Source: Lycocorax pyrrhopterus obiensis
Lineage: Eukaryota; Chordata; Aves; Passeriformes; Paradisaeidae
Reading direction: 5' to 3'
Assembly (NCBI GenBank): GCA_014706295.1
Contig: JACSVZ010000002.1
Span: 132,999,431-133,063,430 of the forward strand
DNA length: 64,000 bases
In this document: positions 1 through 38,622 of the stretch, piece after piece
Position numbering within the stretch: the first letter of the stretch is position 1
Layout: each line of letters starts with the position of its first letter
Notes under the pieces: generated by a model
What the model was told of the DNA's origin: nothing
The model's database searches: none
What the model saw: only the letters and a program-made list of their open reading frames with translations
Program-made: the position numbers and the translations under genes

Positions 1-3000
1 ATAACCCTCAACCACAGGATTCAGTTGTTCTCTTTTCTTAAAAAAAAATGTGTACAAGTTCCAATAAAAAATCAGCATCCCACCCACAATTATTTCTGTT
101 CCTTTTCTTGCCTACCCTCTCCTCAGATTTCCTGTATTTTATTTTGGCTCTTCTGTCATTCATAGTCTTCTTTCCTCTTTTTGTATGTTTTCTTCATCTC
201 CAACAGATCATTCTTTCTCATACATAAAAGGATACAATCCTTTTCTTTCTGCTGAGCACAAGGGAACTATAGGTGCTGTTGAAATGAAGGACTTTTATTC
301 ATTTGTTGGTTTAATATCATGTTACTGGGCTTTGTCTCTAAATGACTCCCTAGGGCTTGTCAGAAATGCATTCAGCACTAAGAACAAGAGTCTGAGAAGT
401 CTGGATTTGGAATTTGGCTTTTGACTCATTCAATCCTGTCCTTCTCTCAGCTCACAGCAGAACTCAACTTCCTCTTTAAATGTTCTTCACTAGTGTAGAA
501 GCTGTTTGATTTACTGTGAAAAATCCTTCAATTGGATCAAATCTGGTTTGTAAAATTAATGAAAGGCTGACCTGATTGTCTTGTGAAAGTAATTCAGAGA
601 GACATGCTAGTGCTCCTGACCCTCCTGGAGTGGAATACAAACAAGAATATTTCCTTTCAGCAACCATGTTTATGGACCTCTCCTTATCATCACCCCATAC
701 CCCCAAACCTGGCTGGCTTCTAAAGCAAAGCCAAGCTAAAGATTTCTTTTCCTCTGTGCTAGTTTTGTTGCAGCATTTCGTGTGATCAGCTGGGTGTGCA
801 AAGTCACAGGATGCTGGGTTTACAACTGGTGTCACCGTGACCTCTGCTCTGTCAATATTATCACATTGACTCACTGTTTTCATCGCAGTTTAAATAGCCC
901 AGAGATGCAGTTAAAAAACCATTCCTCTAATTCTGTTTTACATCGCAAAACTGGAGAGTAAGGATCAAAGGATCACTCTCTGCTGCTGATGAAATAAAGC
1001 CTGAAAATAGGGATGTTATTGTCGACTTTAGGAGCACAGATTTCAAAACGTGAGCATGCTTCACGGGTGCTGCTGTGCGTGAGAGAACCTTCCTTCGCCT
1101 TTCGCTGCTGATACGTTGTACCTGCCCTGCCCTCCAGTGGCCCAGTGCAGCCACAGGGCCCAGTACTGCTGCTCTGCAGAGATCCATCCCCTGGTGCTGC
1201 AGGCTGAAGAGAGAACTGCTGCCGGTGTGCGTGTCTGCACCACAGCTGGGAGTATCACAGGTGGTGAACTGAGTGCCAGCAACCGGGCAATGAACACCTA
1301 CTGTCTACATGAGGCTTTCTCTGGCAAATGATGTGGATGAAAGCAGTATCGTGTAAGCAGGGATCAGATCTCCCAAATTGCTTTTCTGCTCCTGCCTCTG
1401 GAATCTGCATCACCAGGCAGAATGGAGTACTAAAGATCCCAAATTTCTGTCTGAGTAGGGAGAGCAATGAAAATATGGTTAACAGAGTTTTTTCTTTACT
1501 TTAACAATGTGTTTGAATCTTCAACCTTTCCCTACAAGAAAGAGGTGGAAACCAGTAGCATTCCAAAGAGGAGTGCTAAGCAAGGAGAGGATGTTCTGTG
1601 TAGAGACCTGGGCAGTCCCAAAATTACATCCCTATGAAGATCCTACTATTATAGCATAGCCCATGTAAGTGGAAAAAGAACAAGGATGACAGAGATTTGC
1701 AGTCTGACAGTCTCAACTTTAGTAGGAGGGCATGAATGGCACAGCTGAAATTCTTTTGATGTCACACCGTTCCTCAAGGGCTATTACTTGGCACCCTGTG
1801 GCTTGAGGCAGGATTCAGGTACTAGGGCCGGCACGTGTCATGGCAAAACAAATATTCATAAATATAACAAACCTGACAGGCTCAATAACTTGTTGCACTC
1901 AAAGATGTAAAAATACAGCAGATGATTTGGTGTAAATCCCAGTTCACAAAATGCAGGCAATTTCTTTCATGACATCTGCACAATTGTTAAGACTCACTGG
2001 AATTAAAAAGTAGGTATTTCTTAAGAAAAAAAGGTATAACCCCTATAAGAAGAATAATCCATGATACAGAGCAGTAAGTACCAATATAGGGCTCAGGAAT
2101 TCTTTGCTAATTATACAGGAGGAAGCTCACACATTTCTAATCTAATAAAAATGAGTAGGAAACCTAAAAATATCTTACTTTTTTTTCCATAGATAATACA
2201 TGTTCATGGTTTGGAGATTACTCTTACTGAATTTCTGCTCTTATTCCAAGGTAGCAAAAGATTAATTGGAAAGAATGGATTCATGGTTGACCTGCACTAT
2301 TGATGAGACAAAACAAAAGAAAAGCATCCTTTATACAAGAAAGTTCCAGTTCTGAGAGGCAAAGACAGGCTGGGTGGAAGGCAGCTGCAGAGTAGAAATC
2401 TGCACCACAGTTACACACACTGTATAATCTTTGTAGCCAATGGAGACAAACCAGCATTGCAAGAAAACTGCCCACCTCATCCCAAAGGAGAACAGCTCCA
2501 GACAGATTCATCTAACCAGTGTGAGATCTTGATGCAGAGACAAATAAAGTTGCAGAAACATCTCTTTCTCTGTTGATTGTACAGGGAGACTGCGCAACAA
2601 ACCGAGATGCAGAGCATGACAGTACAGAAGTCTGTACTGAACAATGAACTCCGTTTCCTTGTAATAGTCATTGTAATAGTGCTGGATTCTTGGTTCTGCT
2701 GTTCTGCCACCCCAAAGACAAACCTGAGAAATGGGAAGTGGTGCTGGATCTTCTCGACCATACCCATGACTATCCTCCATCATCTTACTAAGAAAACCCT
2801 GCTTTGCTGTTTAGAGATACAAGAACTACTGACCTAATAGGAGTTTGTTTTTCATACAAGCTCATACATCACTGTATGCCTGTGAATATAGCAGGAACTG
2901 CAAGTCTGCTTTGCACTGTCAAAAATATTAGTAATTATCATATGTTTAATGTGTATGTCTTAAAATGCAGCACTTTCTGTGCCTGTTTGGCCTGTGGGTT

Positions 3001-3085
3001 GCACAGAAGTACAGGTTACGTTGTTTCTACACATAGGACAGTCAACTCACTGTACAGGTGATTCTGTGTTGGCCTCATTTCTCTC
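1..3085. other. Intergenic, no gene recognised
   Basis: AT-rich sequence with stops in all frames. A GC-richer patch at about 1035-1270 has no recognisable repeat or coding family. No exon of a neighbouring gene such as DCSTAMP was seen. Confidence 0.6.
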
Positions 3086-3618
3086 TGTGCTGTTTTTGGC
3101 TGGGGTAGAGTTAATTTTCTTCACAGTGGCTAATGTGGGGTTATGTTTTGGATTTGTGCGGGAAACAGTGTTGATGATTTAAGGATGTTTTCATTATCAA
3201 GGAGCAATGCTTACACAGCACCAAGGACTTTTCTGCTTTTCACCCCATCCCATCAGCAAGAGGGCTGGGCGTGCACTAGGAGATGGGATGGGACACAGCC
3301 AAGACAGCTGACCTCAACTGACCCCAGGAATACCCTGGAATACCCACGTGCTCATGCTCAGCATGTAAAACTGGGGGAAGAAGCAAGGGGGACATTCAGA
3401 GTGCTTTCCTTGGGATGCCTGAACACCTGCCTGATGATGGAGGGTGAATTCCTTGTTTTGCTCTGCTTGTGTGCATGGCTTTTGCTCTACCTACTACTGT
3501 CTCTATCTGAACCTAAGAATTTTCTAACTTTTACTCTTCTGATTTTCTTCCCCACCTAACTGGGGGGAAATTGAGCGAGTGTCTGTGTGGTACTTAGCTG
3601 CCAGCTGGGATTAAACCA
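3086..3618 (+). mobile_element. Solo LTR, avian ERVL-like family (copy A)
   Basis: The sequence opens TGTGCTGTTTTTGGCTGGGG and ends CCAGCTGGGATTAAACCA. This is a common avian LTR family remembered for its TTGGCTGGG start and GGGTTAAACCACGACA end. The internal landmark CATGCTCAGCAT...AAACTGGGGG is where the family normally has its TATA box, here changed to TGTAAA. CTCTC flanks it on both sides (3081-3085 and 3619-3623), a 5-bp target duplication as ERVL elements make. The last few bases of the LTR look lost. No internal retroviral region follows, so it is a solo LTR. Confidence 0.75.
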
Positions 3619-5556
3619 CTCTCTAATTTTTTTCCCAGTGACACCTGCTTATAAAGAAGAGCTATTAAATATGAAAGTGCAACTTTAAACAACATTCAAA
3701 TTCTCCAAACCAAAATATGTCTAGACATGGTAGCAGAATTATGCTTCTAAAAGTACAACAACCTCTGAAAAGGGAAATCAGATAAATTGAGCAAAAGAGA
3801 TTTTTTGCTAATTAGGAATCTTATCCTACAAAAACCAAAGTATTAGTTACATTGGGAAAAAACCTCACATTTACAGTTAAAAAGCTTTTTTGACATTAAT
3901 GCATTATGTTTTTCTCTGGTGATCTCATTTCATAAGCCTTCAGGTGATGGGTATGTGTCTCTCCATAAAGCCAGAACACAAACTAATACTGTAGGTGAGT
4001 TCATGAGTATGGTTCGCATAGGTTTGCCTAGGGTGCAACAAAGGAAATACTTGAACCCGCCAAAAAATGCTTGGTGGTACAGATGGCAGTGACAAAACAT
4101 ATAAAGTTCTTTAAAGACAGTGACATGGAGATGTGGCAGCAGCTCCAAAATAGTGAGTGCTCTCCTGAATCAGCATATTTCTGTACTGACCCCTTCCAGA
4201 TAGGGAAAATTAAAAAATAAAATTCAGCATCTGCTCTCAGAACTCTCTGCATTGCCAAGCACAATAGGGGTCTTCCTAACATATAGAATTAGACAATTAG
4301 GATTAATCTCCTGGGACCCAAAAGAGTAGAAGTTTAAAAAATGTGCTTAAACATCATTGTTTATTGCTTTTACTTTATTGGCTAGCTGATACCTTTTGAA
4401 GATAAACATTAAGAAATACCATCCCAAAACTTACATACTTTTAAGAATGTACAGAGCTGTTGCCACATTGTAATTGTAGTTATTTTTTTTATTATTACTC
4501 CATTTTCTAAAAGGAATTTTCCAATTCTTATACCAAAAGTCTTTTCAAAGAGAAATTTCAAGGACAATTTTATGTAGGAACCCAAATATAATGCTTATTG
4601 GTTACTGTTGTTTCATGTTGGCTCTTGATAAGTTGATTGTGGATTGATTGCTGGACCCAGAAGGCACTGCTGGTGGGGGCAGCAAGGTCATTTTCATTTG
4701 CTTTTATCTACAGAGAAGAAAAAGACAATATGATATCATCTTTCAAAAGAAAATCTCTTCTTTGCAATTTTTCACTCAGAGGTAATAATGGAGAAGGACT
4801 GCTAGGAGCTAGAAAGAATGATTATTGCTCCCTCACTCTACTGAAGCTTTAGCCTTTAGTCCTCTCTATTAGAAAAGCTTTTCCCTTATGGCAGAGAAAA
4901 ACAAATAGGATACTGTGCTCTGTTGCTGCTACTGATGCCCTGGATGAGGTTCACTGTAAGGTAGCCTTAAAGGAATGATACCATGAAATGTGGAAAAGCT
5001 AATTTCACCTTCCTACCATTGCAGGTTTGTTCCTGTCCCATATTAATTAGCACTAAGAACAGACTCATTTTAAATGAGGTGCATACTGGGGCTTTCTGTT
5101 CATCTATTGGGAAATCATTTCTCAAACTAGCTGATCTCATTGTTGGTACACATATGGACCCAAAACTTCAGCCTGGATTTTGTCATGCTTCCTGTCGCTC
5201 ACTGTTCCCCCAACCCATATTTATCAACTCCCCTGCTGTAGCAGACATCATTTCAGCTGCAGCTGGCACACAGCAGCATCATGGCTCAACTGTGCTTGCT
5301 GAAGGACTTACCCAGTTTTGACCTTTTCCTGAAGCATGTCTTCTGCTTGTTAAACAGTTAGAGAGTGAGGTGCTGTCACTAGTCCTTGTCCCCAGCTGCC
5401 TCACCCCACCCATATGCTGCACTGCATTGATCTTTGCTAGGTTCTTCTGATGCCATGATGATTTTTTTGCCTTTTCTTTTATACCCCTTTTATATATCTT
5501 TTTATAGCTTTTGTATTCTTAGTGTTTTTTAGCCTACATTCTTAGACTTATGTATC
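3619..5556. other. Intergenic, nothing recognised
   Basis: AT-rich DNA between two solo LTRs. The open frames of 70-110 codons here lack recognisable motifs and splice logic. Confidence 0.6.
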
Positions 5557-5927
5557 TATGGATGCTGAAAAACTCTGGCAGAGAATTTCTTCAGCTCTTT
5601 GCAGCATTTTTGTGAGAGTTCTTTCTTTCCCATGCAAGCAAGAAAAAACAATGTTACCGTTTTGTAAACTTCTTGCAGGTGCGGATTGTTTGGGTAGAAT
5701 TGTTATGGTTCTAACTGGAAAAACACTCAGAGATGGGTGTCTTAGAACTTGACCAATCCCCTTAGGGGGTGGTTGGCGAAAGCCAATTATCTTATGCCAC
5801 TTAATACACTTTGTGAACTAACATATAAAAGTCTTCCGAAAATTCATTAAACTTCTTCTTCTTCCATTGATCCCTGAGCCTGGACTTCGTGTAGTTTCTC
5901 TACTCGTCCATGGGGAAAACAGCGACA
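5557..5927 (+). mobile_element. Solo LTR remnant, ERVK-like (6-bp target duplication)
   Basis: This 371-bp segment has ACATATAAAAG (TATA box near 5823), ATTAAAC shortly after, and an end GGGGAAAACAGCGACA. TGTATC lies immediately on both sides (5551-5556 and 5928-5933), a 6-bp target duplication as left by beta- or alpha-type retroviruses. The left terminus is TATGGATG where an LTR should start TGTGG, which one G-to-A change would explain. No internal retroviral sequence is attached. The family name is not known to me. Confidence 0.6.
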
Positions 5928-5998
5928 TGTATCAAGCTAGGAGACTAAACATCTTAGAAGTCTCGTAGTTAGGGATCAGAAAGCCCCAGACACCAAGG

Positions 5999-6298
5999 TC
6001 CTCTCCAGAACACATTCTGTAAACTAAGATAGAACCATCCAGGGGAAGGTTCCTCGGGGAGGGGGGCTCACTCGCGCCTCTCATTGGGGAATCTTTGATA
6101 GATATGCTAATTAGTAAGACCTATAATGTTATACCAGATCTTTTGGGGGTGTGCATTGCTGTGTGCATTGAGGTGCATTTGACCTGGACGTGGTGCACCT
6201 AAGGATCCTTAAAATAAATATAGAGGTAAAATCCCTTTTTCCCTTCTAACCGTGTTTGATTCTTGATTTTAAGACCTTCTAAGAGACACTTCAACTCA
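5999..6298 (+). mobile_element. Second LTR-like remnant adjoining the first
   Basis: The stretch contains GGGAATCTTTGATAGATATG and GCTAATTAGTAAGACC, then TTAAAATAAATATAG (AATAAA at 6213-6218) about 85 bp before an end at ACTCA, the order expected of LTR U3, R and U5. CCAAGG occurs directly at both edges (5993-5998 and 6299-6304), compatible with a 6-bp duplication. The left end is TCCTCTCC, not TG, so the boundary or the first base pair is uncertain. Confidence 0.45.
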
Positions 6299-6532
6299 CC
6301 AAGGCAACAAAAAACTAACCCAGAAAACAAGGCTAATTGATTTCTGCTGGCTTAGCAAGGAAATCAGCTCACAGAAAGATCTGCCAAGCACCAGGGCATA
6401 TACAAGGACTGTCAATAACCAAGTTACACACTGTGAACACTGGAGAGGAGGGAAGGGGAGATGCTGGGTGTTACTCCTCTGCTAGCAGTGATGAGCTCCC
6501 ACTAATTCAAACACTGCTGGCACTGACGGCAG

Positions 6533-6926
6533 CAATTCATGAAATCACTGAATGGCTTGGGTTAGAAGGAACTTTAAAGATCATTTACTTGCAGCCCTTC
6601 TGCCATGGGCAGGGACACCTTCCATTAGACCAGACTGCTCAGTGCCCCATCCATCCAACTTGGCCTTGAATGCTTCCAGAGATGGGGCATCCACAAATTC
6701 TCTGGGTAACCTGTTCGAGCTCCTTACCAACTTCACAGTAAAGAATTTCTTCCTAATATCTAATCTAAACCTATTTTCTCTTTCAATGTAAAGCCATTCT
6801 ACCTTGTCCTACTACTCCATGCCCTTGTAAAAAATCCCTCTCCAGCTCTCTTACAGGCTCCCCTTAGGTACTGAAAGGCTGCTCTAAGGTCTCCCTGGAG
6901 CCTTTTCTTTTCCTGAAGACAACTTT
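6533..6926 (-). mobile_element. CR1 LINE 3' fragment
   Basis: The plus strand shows the reverse complement of a CR1 3' end: ATGAAATCACTGAATGG, then GCCATGGGCAGGGACACCTT, GATGGGGCATCCACAAATT and AAGAATTTCTTCCTAATATC, ending near GGAGCCTTTTCTTTTCC. The fragment is therefore a 5'-truncated CR1 on the minus strand. It is not intact and cannot move. Confidence 0.85.
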
Positions 6927-7427
6927 TGTTTTTGCAAAACAAATCTGTCAGCTTAACCCAAACAGCACATTTGTTGGGGGGTTAGTGTCCCTGTAACACA
7001 GGGACACTAACAAATTTAGTTTTTCATATCTAGCTGGTTTTGTTTGTGATTTTGGTTTTTTTTTTTTTGTCAAGTTGCATGTCAAATATTCATCCTTCAT
7101 TTTGTTCTTCTGTTGCTAACTGGATGGGCCTTCATATCCATGTCTCAGTCTAGCAGTTAGACTCCATCAGTTTCTTTCAACTGAACTTTCTAAATGAGGT
7201 TCCAATCAAAATGAGGTTCTCCATACCTGGACTGCCACACTTTTTCATCAAATTTACAGATACCAAGACAACCCAGCTTCTGAGAGGGCTTATTTCAGAC
7301 AAGCCTGTCAACAGATAGACAACCTACTGCACGTTTGTTTTCTTGAAGTTTCGGAGAAGCATTAAGTAGTTTTCACCAACCAAAAGAGATGGTTACCTGC
7401 AACAGCCAAAACTGGGGAATGAGCCTG
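6927..7427. other. Region just 3' of the DPYS stop codon
   Basis: It holds the hairpin at 6981-7011 and a donor-like CAG/GTAACC at 7398/7397 on the minus strand. No AATAAA in DPYS sense was seen, so the end of the DPYS transcript cannot be placed here. Confidence 0.5.
6981..7011. repeat. Perfect 14-bp inverted repeat with 3-nt loop
   Basis: GTTAGTGTCCCTGT, then AAC, then ACAGGGACACTAAC. The arms are perfectly complementary. It sits about 55 bp right of the CR1 at 6533-6926 and is not followed by a T run in a way that suggests a terminator. Confidence 0.9.
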
Positions 7428-35370
<27,943 letters not shown>

Positions 35371-36300
35371 GCCAGCAGGTCAGAGTGAGGCCTCAGCTCA
35401 GAAACTGCTCTTGCCTGAGAGCACTTCACTCCCAGAGGAGCAGTTATCTCCAAAGGGCCCTAAACACACACCACACCGTGCTCTTTAAACAGACACCGGA
35501 GGAACTGCCCCCTCTGCCCCCGGCGGCTCCACCTCCCACTCCTGTGCGGCCCAGTGACATGGATGGGAGCAGAGTGCTGGCGTCGGGCCCTTTTTCTCCG
35601 GACTCTGCCTGGATAAAGTGAGCCGGGTTTTCAGGAGCCCTGGGCTGTTCTCACAGCACTCGCTCCAGCCTGCTCTGTGCACCCGGGGGTTTGCAACTTG
35701 CTGAGCTGCTTTGAAAATGTGGCCATTTTATCACCTGGTGATGCCCAAAAGCAAACCAAGCTCTTTGCAGCCACATTTGAGGAAACTAAGGGTGCCCTGA
35801 GCTCTCCACAGAAGAAGCCAGTGAGCCCAAGGGTAACCTGAGCTTCCTGCAGCCATGTCTGGGGAGCCTGTGGGTCTGGCCTGTGCAGAGGGAAATGCAG
35901 AGTGCAGTGCTCTGGTGGTCCCAGTGTTGCACCCTCCTCAGTGGAGATGGTGGGGTCCACACTGCTCCAAAGCTGTTTCTCAAATGATTTTGGACACACC
36001 GCCCTCAGGATCCAAACACAGCTCCCCCCTTCCCCTGCAATGACACTACATGGACAGCACTCTGGACTGAGGGGGAAGTGTGCCAACATCCATGTGAAAA
36101 TCACATTTCAGTATCTGATGCCCTGATCCATCTGCCCCGCGGCCCTGCTGTGCCTGCCCGGCAGGCCCGGCCTGTGCTCCCCACAGCCCCACACAACCAC
36201 AACCGGCTGCAGCCCCAGGCTGCGCTGGCCCCTCAAATCTCCCTACCCCAGGGGGCCCTTCCCGAGGGCCAGGGGAGAGTCAGGATCTTCTGTGGTGGCT
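35371..36300 (-). promoter_or_regulatory. DPYS: Upstream flank and presumed promoter of DPYS
   Basis: This stretch lies directly 5' of the DPYS start and is richer in G+C than the introns, with scattered CpG, most densely around 36130-36260. No canonical TATA box is evident. A TTTAAA at 35484-35489, about 115 bp before the ATG, is the only TATA-like sequence near the start. The transcription start cannot be fixed from sequence alone, so the promoter call rests on position and composition. The open frames here have no recognisable family. Confidence 0.45.
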
Positions 36301-38044
36301 TTCACACAAGGCTGCTGTGACCTTGGCAAGATGTGGCCTGTGTGTTTCAGAATATAGACCTGGAAAAAGAGGTGGGAAAGTAAAACAAAGACAACTGGAA
36401 AATGAGCTAAATGTTTGGAGCAGAAGAGGAAAGACCTGCTCTGTACCATCTCACAGGCACTAGTTTCTATGGAATTTTCCCACTTCTCTCCTGCCATAAC
36501 CCTGGATTTGCATAGTCAGCAGTGACACCACTCAAGTGTGTCCCTGAATCTGCTGAGCACCTGCATCTTCATCCCCTCACCTCTTCCAGTTCAGTGGTGA
36601 TGATTTAGCGAGATAGAATATTGTCTCTGAGGGCTGTGAGAGGGTGCACACACAGGGCACCAAAAAGCCATTTAGACAAAGGACACAAGATTGGAAAAAA
36701 CTCACCTTCCCATCAGCGTGTCACCTTTGTCCCTTCCCTCATGATGGGTAGGAGAGCATTACCATACATTTGCCTTTCTATCTGCTCATCCTAAGGCATC
36801 TTGTCTTACACCTCACCCTTGTGCAATGGGACAGAGACCCACTGGGATTCATAACATGACACGGCAACAAACAGGTCAAAACTCATTTGGAAAAGCAGTT
36901 TCACTTTGTATAAATGCAGTGACCTTTGTTAAGTGAGGAGAGGGGTAGCAAGGTCAGAGGTTCTTTTGATCATGTGCACTCATGTGGGGCGTAGCAGTCA
37001 AGTTCCTATGCCCGCCCCAATGGATATTTGATGATTTGATGTAGAACAGTGTCAACAGATTTTTCAGTATTTATTGGCAAAGACACTTCACCCTGAAGTT
37101 TCAATACCACTTCAGTACCTAAACTGCCAACCTAAAATAGCCACTTTCTTGTAATTTCTCCCTGGCCGATGATCACTTAGTATTTTCTATGAAAGGAGTT
37201 TCTACATGACAGACCTAGACAGTCATCTCTGAGTATGCTCTTGGGCTAGTGGCAGTGGTAAACTGTTCTGGCTCAAATCCTTCTGCCAAACTGGGCAGAG
37301 GGAGATCTGAAGGCAGATCAGCCACATCACAGCAGATTGTAGTGCACACTGGGATATCCAGTTCCCTTTTTGTGTGTGCTGCACAGGAAAGAGCTGATAC
37401 AATTTTGATACATAAATGCACAGCTCAAAACCCTATTTTTGTCTGTTACCGAACAAGAACAGGCTTGAGCTCTGTTTCCTCTCCTCTGGTTTCCTCCTGG
37501 CTAATTTAGACTTTGTGGATCCTACTCTTAAGCACCTAAACCTTCCTATCTGTAACTTCATTCCCAGCTCAGAACTGCAGAGCTCTCTACAAACCAGCAA
37601 CTTAACATCTTACAATGCTGTGCCTAGGAAAACTGAATTTATCCCACAGGTGGTTTTGAACACATTATTTACTGTACTGGTACATAACAGGATTCTGTCT
37701 AAGAAGCCCTTTTATTTAATCCATTTGGACCAAAAAGATAATCTCATATCAGCTGCATTTATGTATATTTGGTAAATATTTAATATTTCACAGCTCAGCT
37801 GTCCCTAGAAAAAATAGCCTGAAATACCACTGGTGGAACAGAAATAATACTTAAAATACTGTGAGAAGACAACTGGCCCCATATTCTTAGTGATCGCTGA
37901 TCATCTACTGCTTCTCCAACAGGGCTTCTGGCTCCTAATTGACTTTGTAGTATTTACTCACCCACAAAACATTTTACCTTTTTATTCTTCTCTTTGCACA
38001 GTTTAAAACAAATCTTTGCTCTGTAATCAATGTTTGACTCTGCA
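36301..38044. other. Intergenic, upstream of DPYS
   Basis: No repeat or gene recognised up to the LTR at 38045. The 86-119-codon open frames at 37249-37775 lack recognisable motifs. Confidence 0.6.
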
Positions 38045-38622
38045 CTGTTGTAGTGGTCTGGGCTGGAAGAGAGTTGAACTCAGTCATAGCACCTGGTATT
38101 GCTCTGTTTTGACTCTGTGCTGAAAACTGTTGGTAACAGAGAGAAGTTCTCATTATTGCTGAGCAGCACTTGCACTACGACAAGGGCTTTTCTGCATCTC
38201 ATACTGCCCCACCAGCGAGGAGGCTGGGGGTGCACAAGGAGCTGGAAGGGGACACAGCCAGGACAGCCGATCCCAACTGACCACAGGAATAGCCCAGGCC
38301 ATGTGGTGTCATGCTCAGCATAGAAAGCTGGGGAAAGAAGAAGGAAGGGGAGGGACACTCGGCGTATACAGCATTTGTCTTCCCAAGTCACCGTTAGTGG
38401 ATGATGGAGCCCTGCTTTCCTGGAGATGGCAGAACATCTGCCTTCCTCTGGGAAGTGAGGAATGAATTCCTTTGTTTTTCTTTGCTTGCAAGTGCAGCTT
38501 TTGCTTTACCTATTAAACTGTCATTATCTCAAACCCATGAGTTTTCGCACTATCACCCTTCCAAATCGATTCAGCAAGTGGCTGTGTGGTGATCAAATGC
38601 CAGCTGGGCTTAAACCACAACC
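38045..38622 (+). mobile_element. Solo LTR, avian ERVL-like family (copy B, same family as 3086-3618)
   Basis: It starts near TGTTGTAGTGGTCTGGGCTG and ends CCAGCTGGGCTTAAACCACA. The internal ACCAGCGAGGAGGCTGGGGG, GCTCAGCATAGAAAGCTGGG (degenerate TATA), CCCAAGTCACCGTTAG and CCTATTAAACTGTC are family landmarks shared in order with copy A. CTGCA occurs on both sides (38040-38044 and 38623-38627), a likely 5-bp duplication with one uncertain base at the left end. It is in the same orientation as copy A but clearly diverged from it. Confidence 0.75.

Noticed and set aside
3143..3559. 138-codon plus-strand open frame
   Set aside because: Lies wholly in LTR copy A, a non-coding region of the element.
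35631..36104. 157-codon minus-strand open frame upstream of DPYS
   Set aside because: GC-rich flank with no recognisable domain and no splice link to DPYS; overlapping frames on both strands are equally open.
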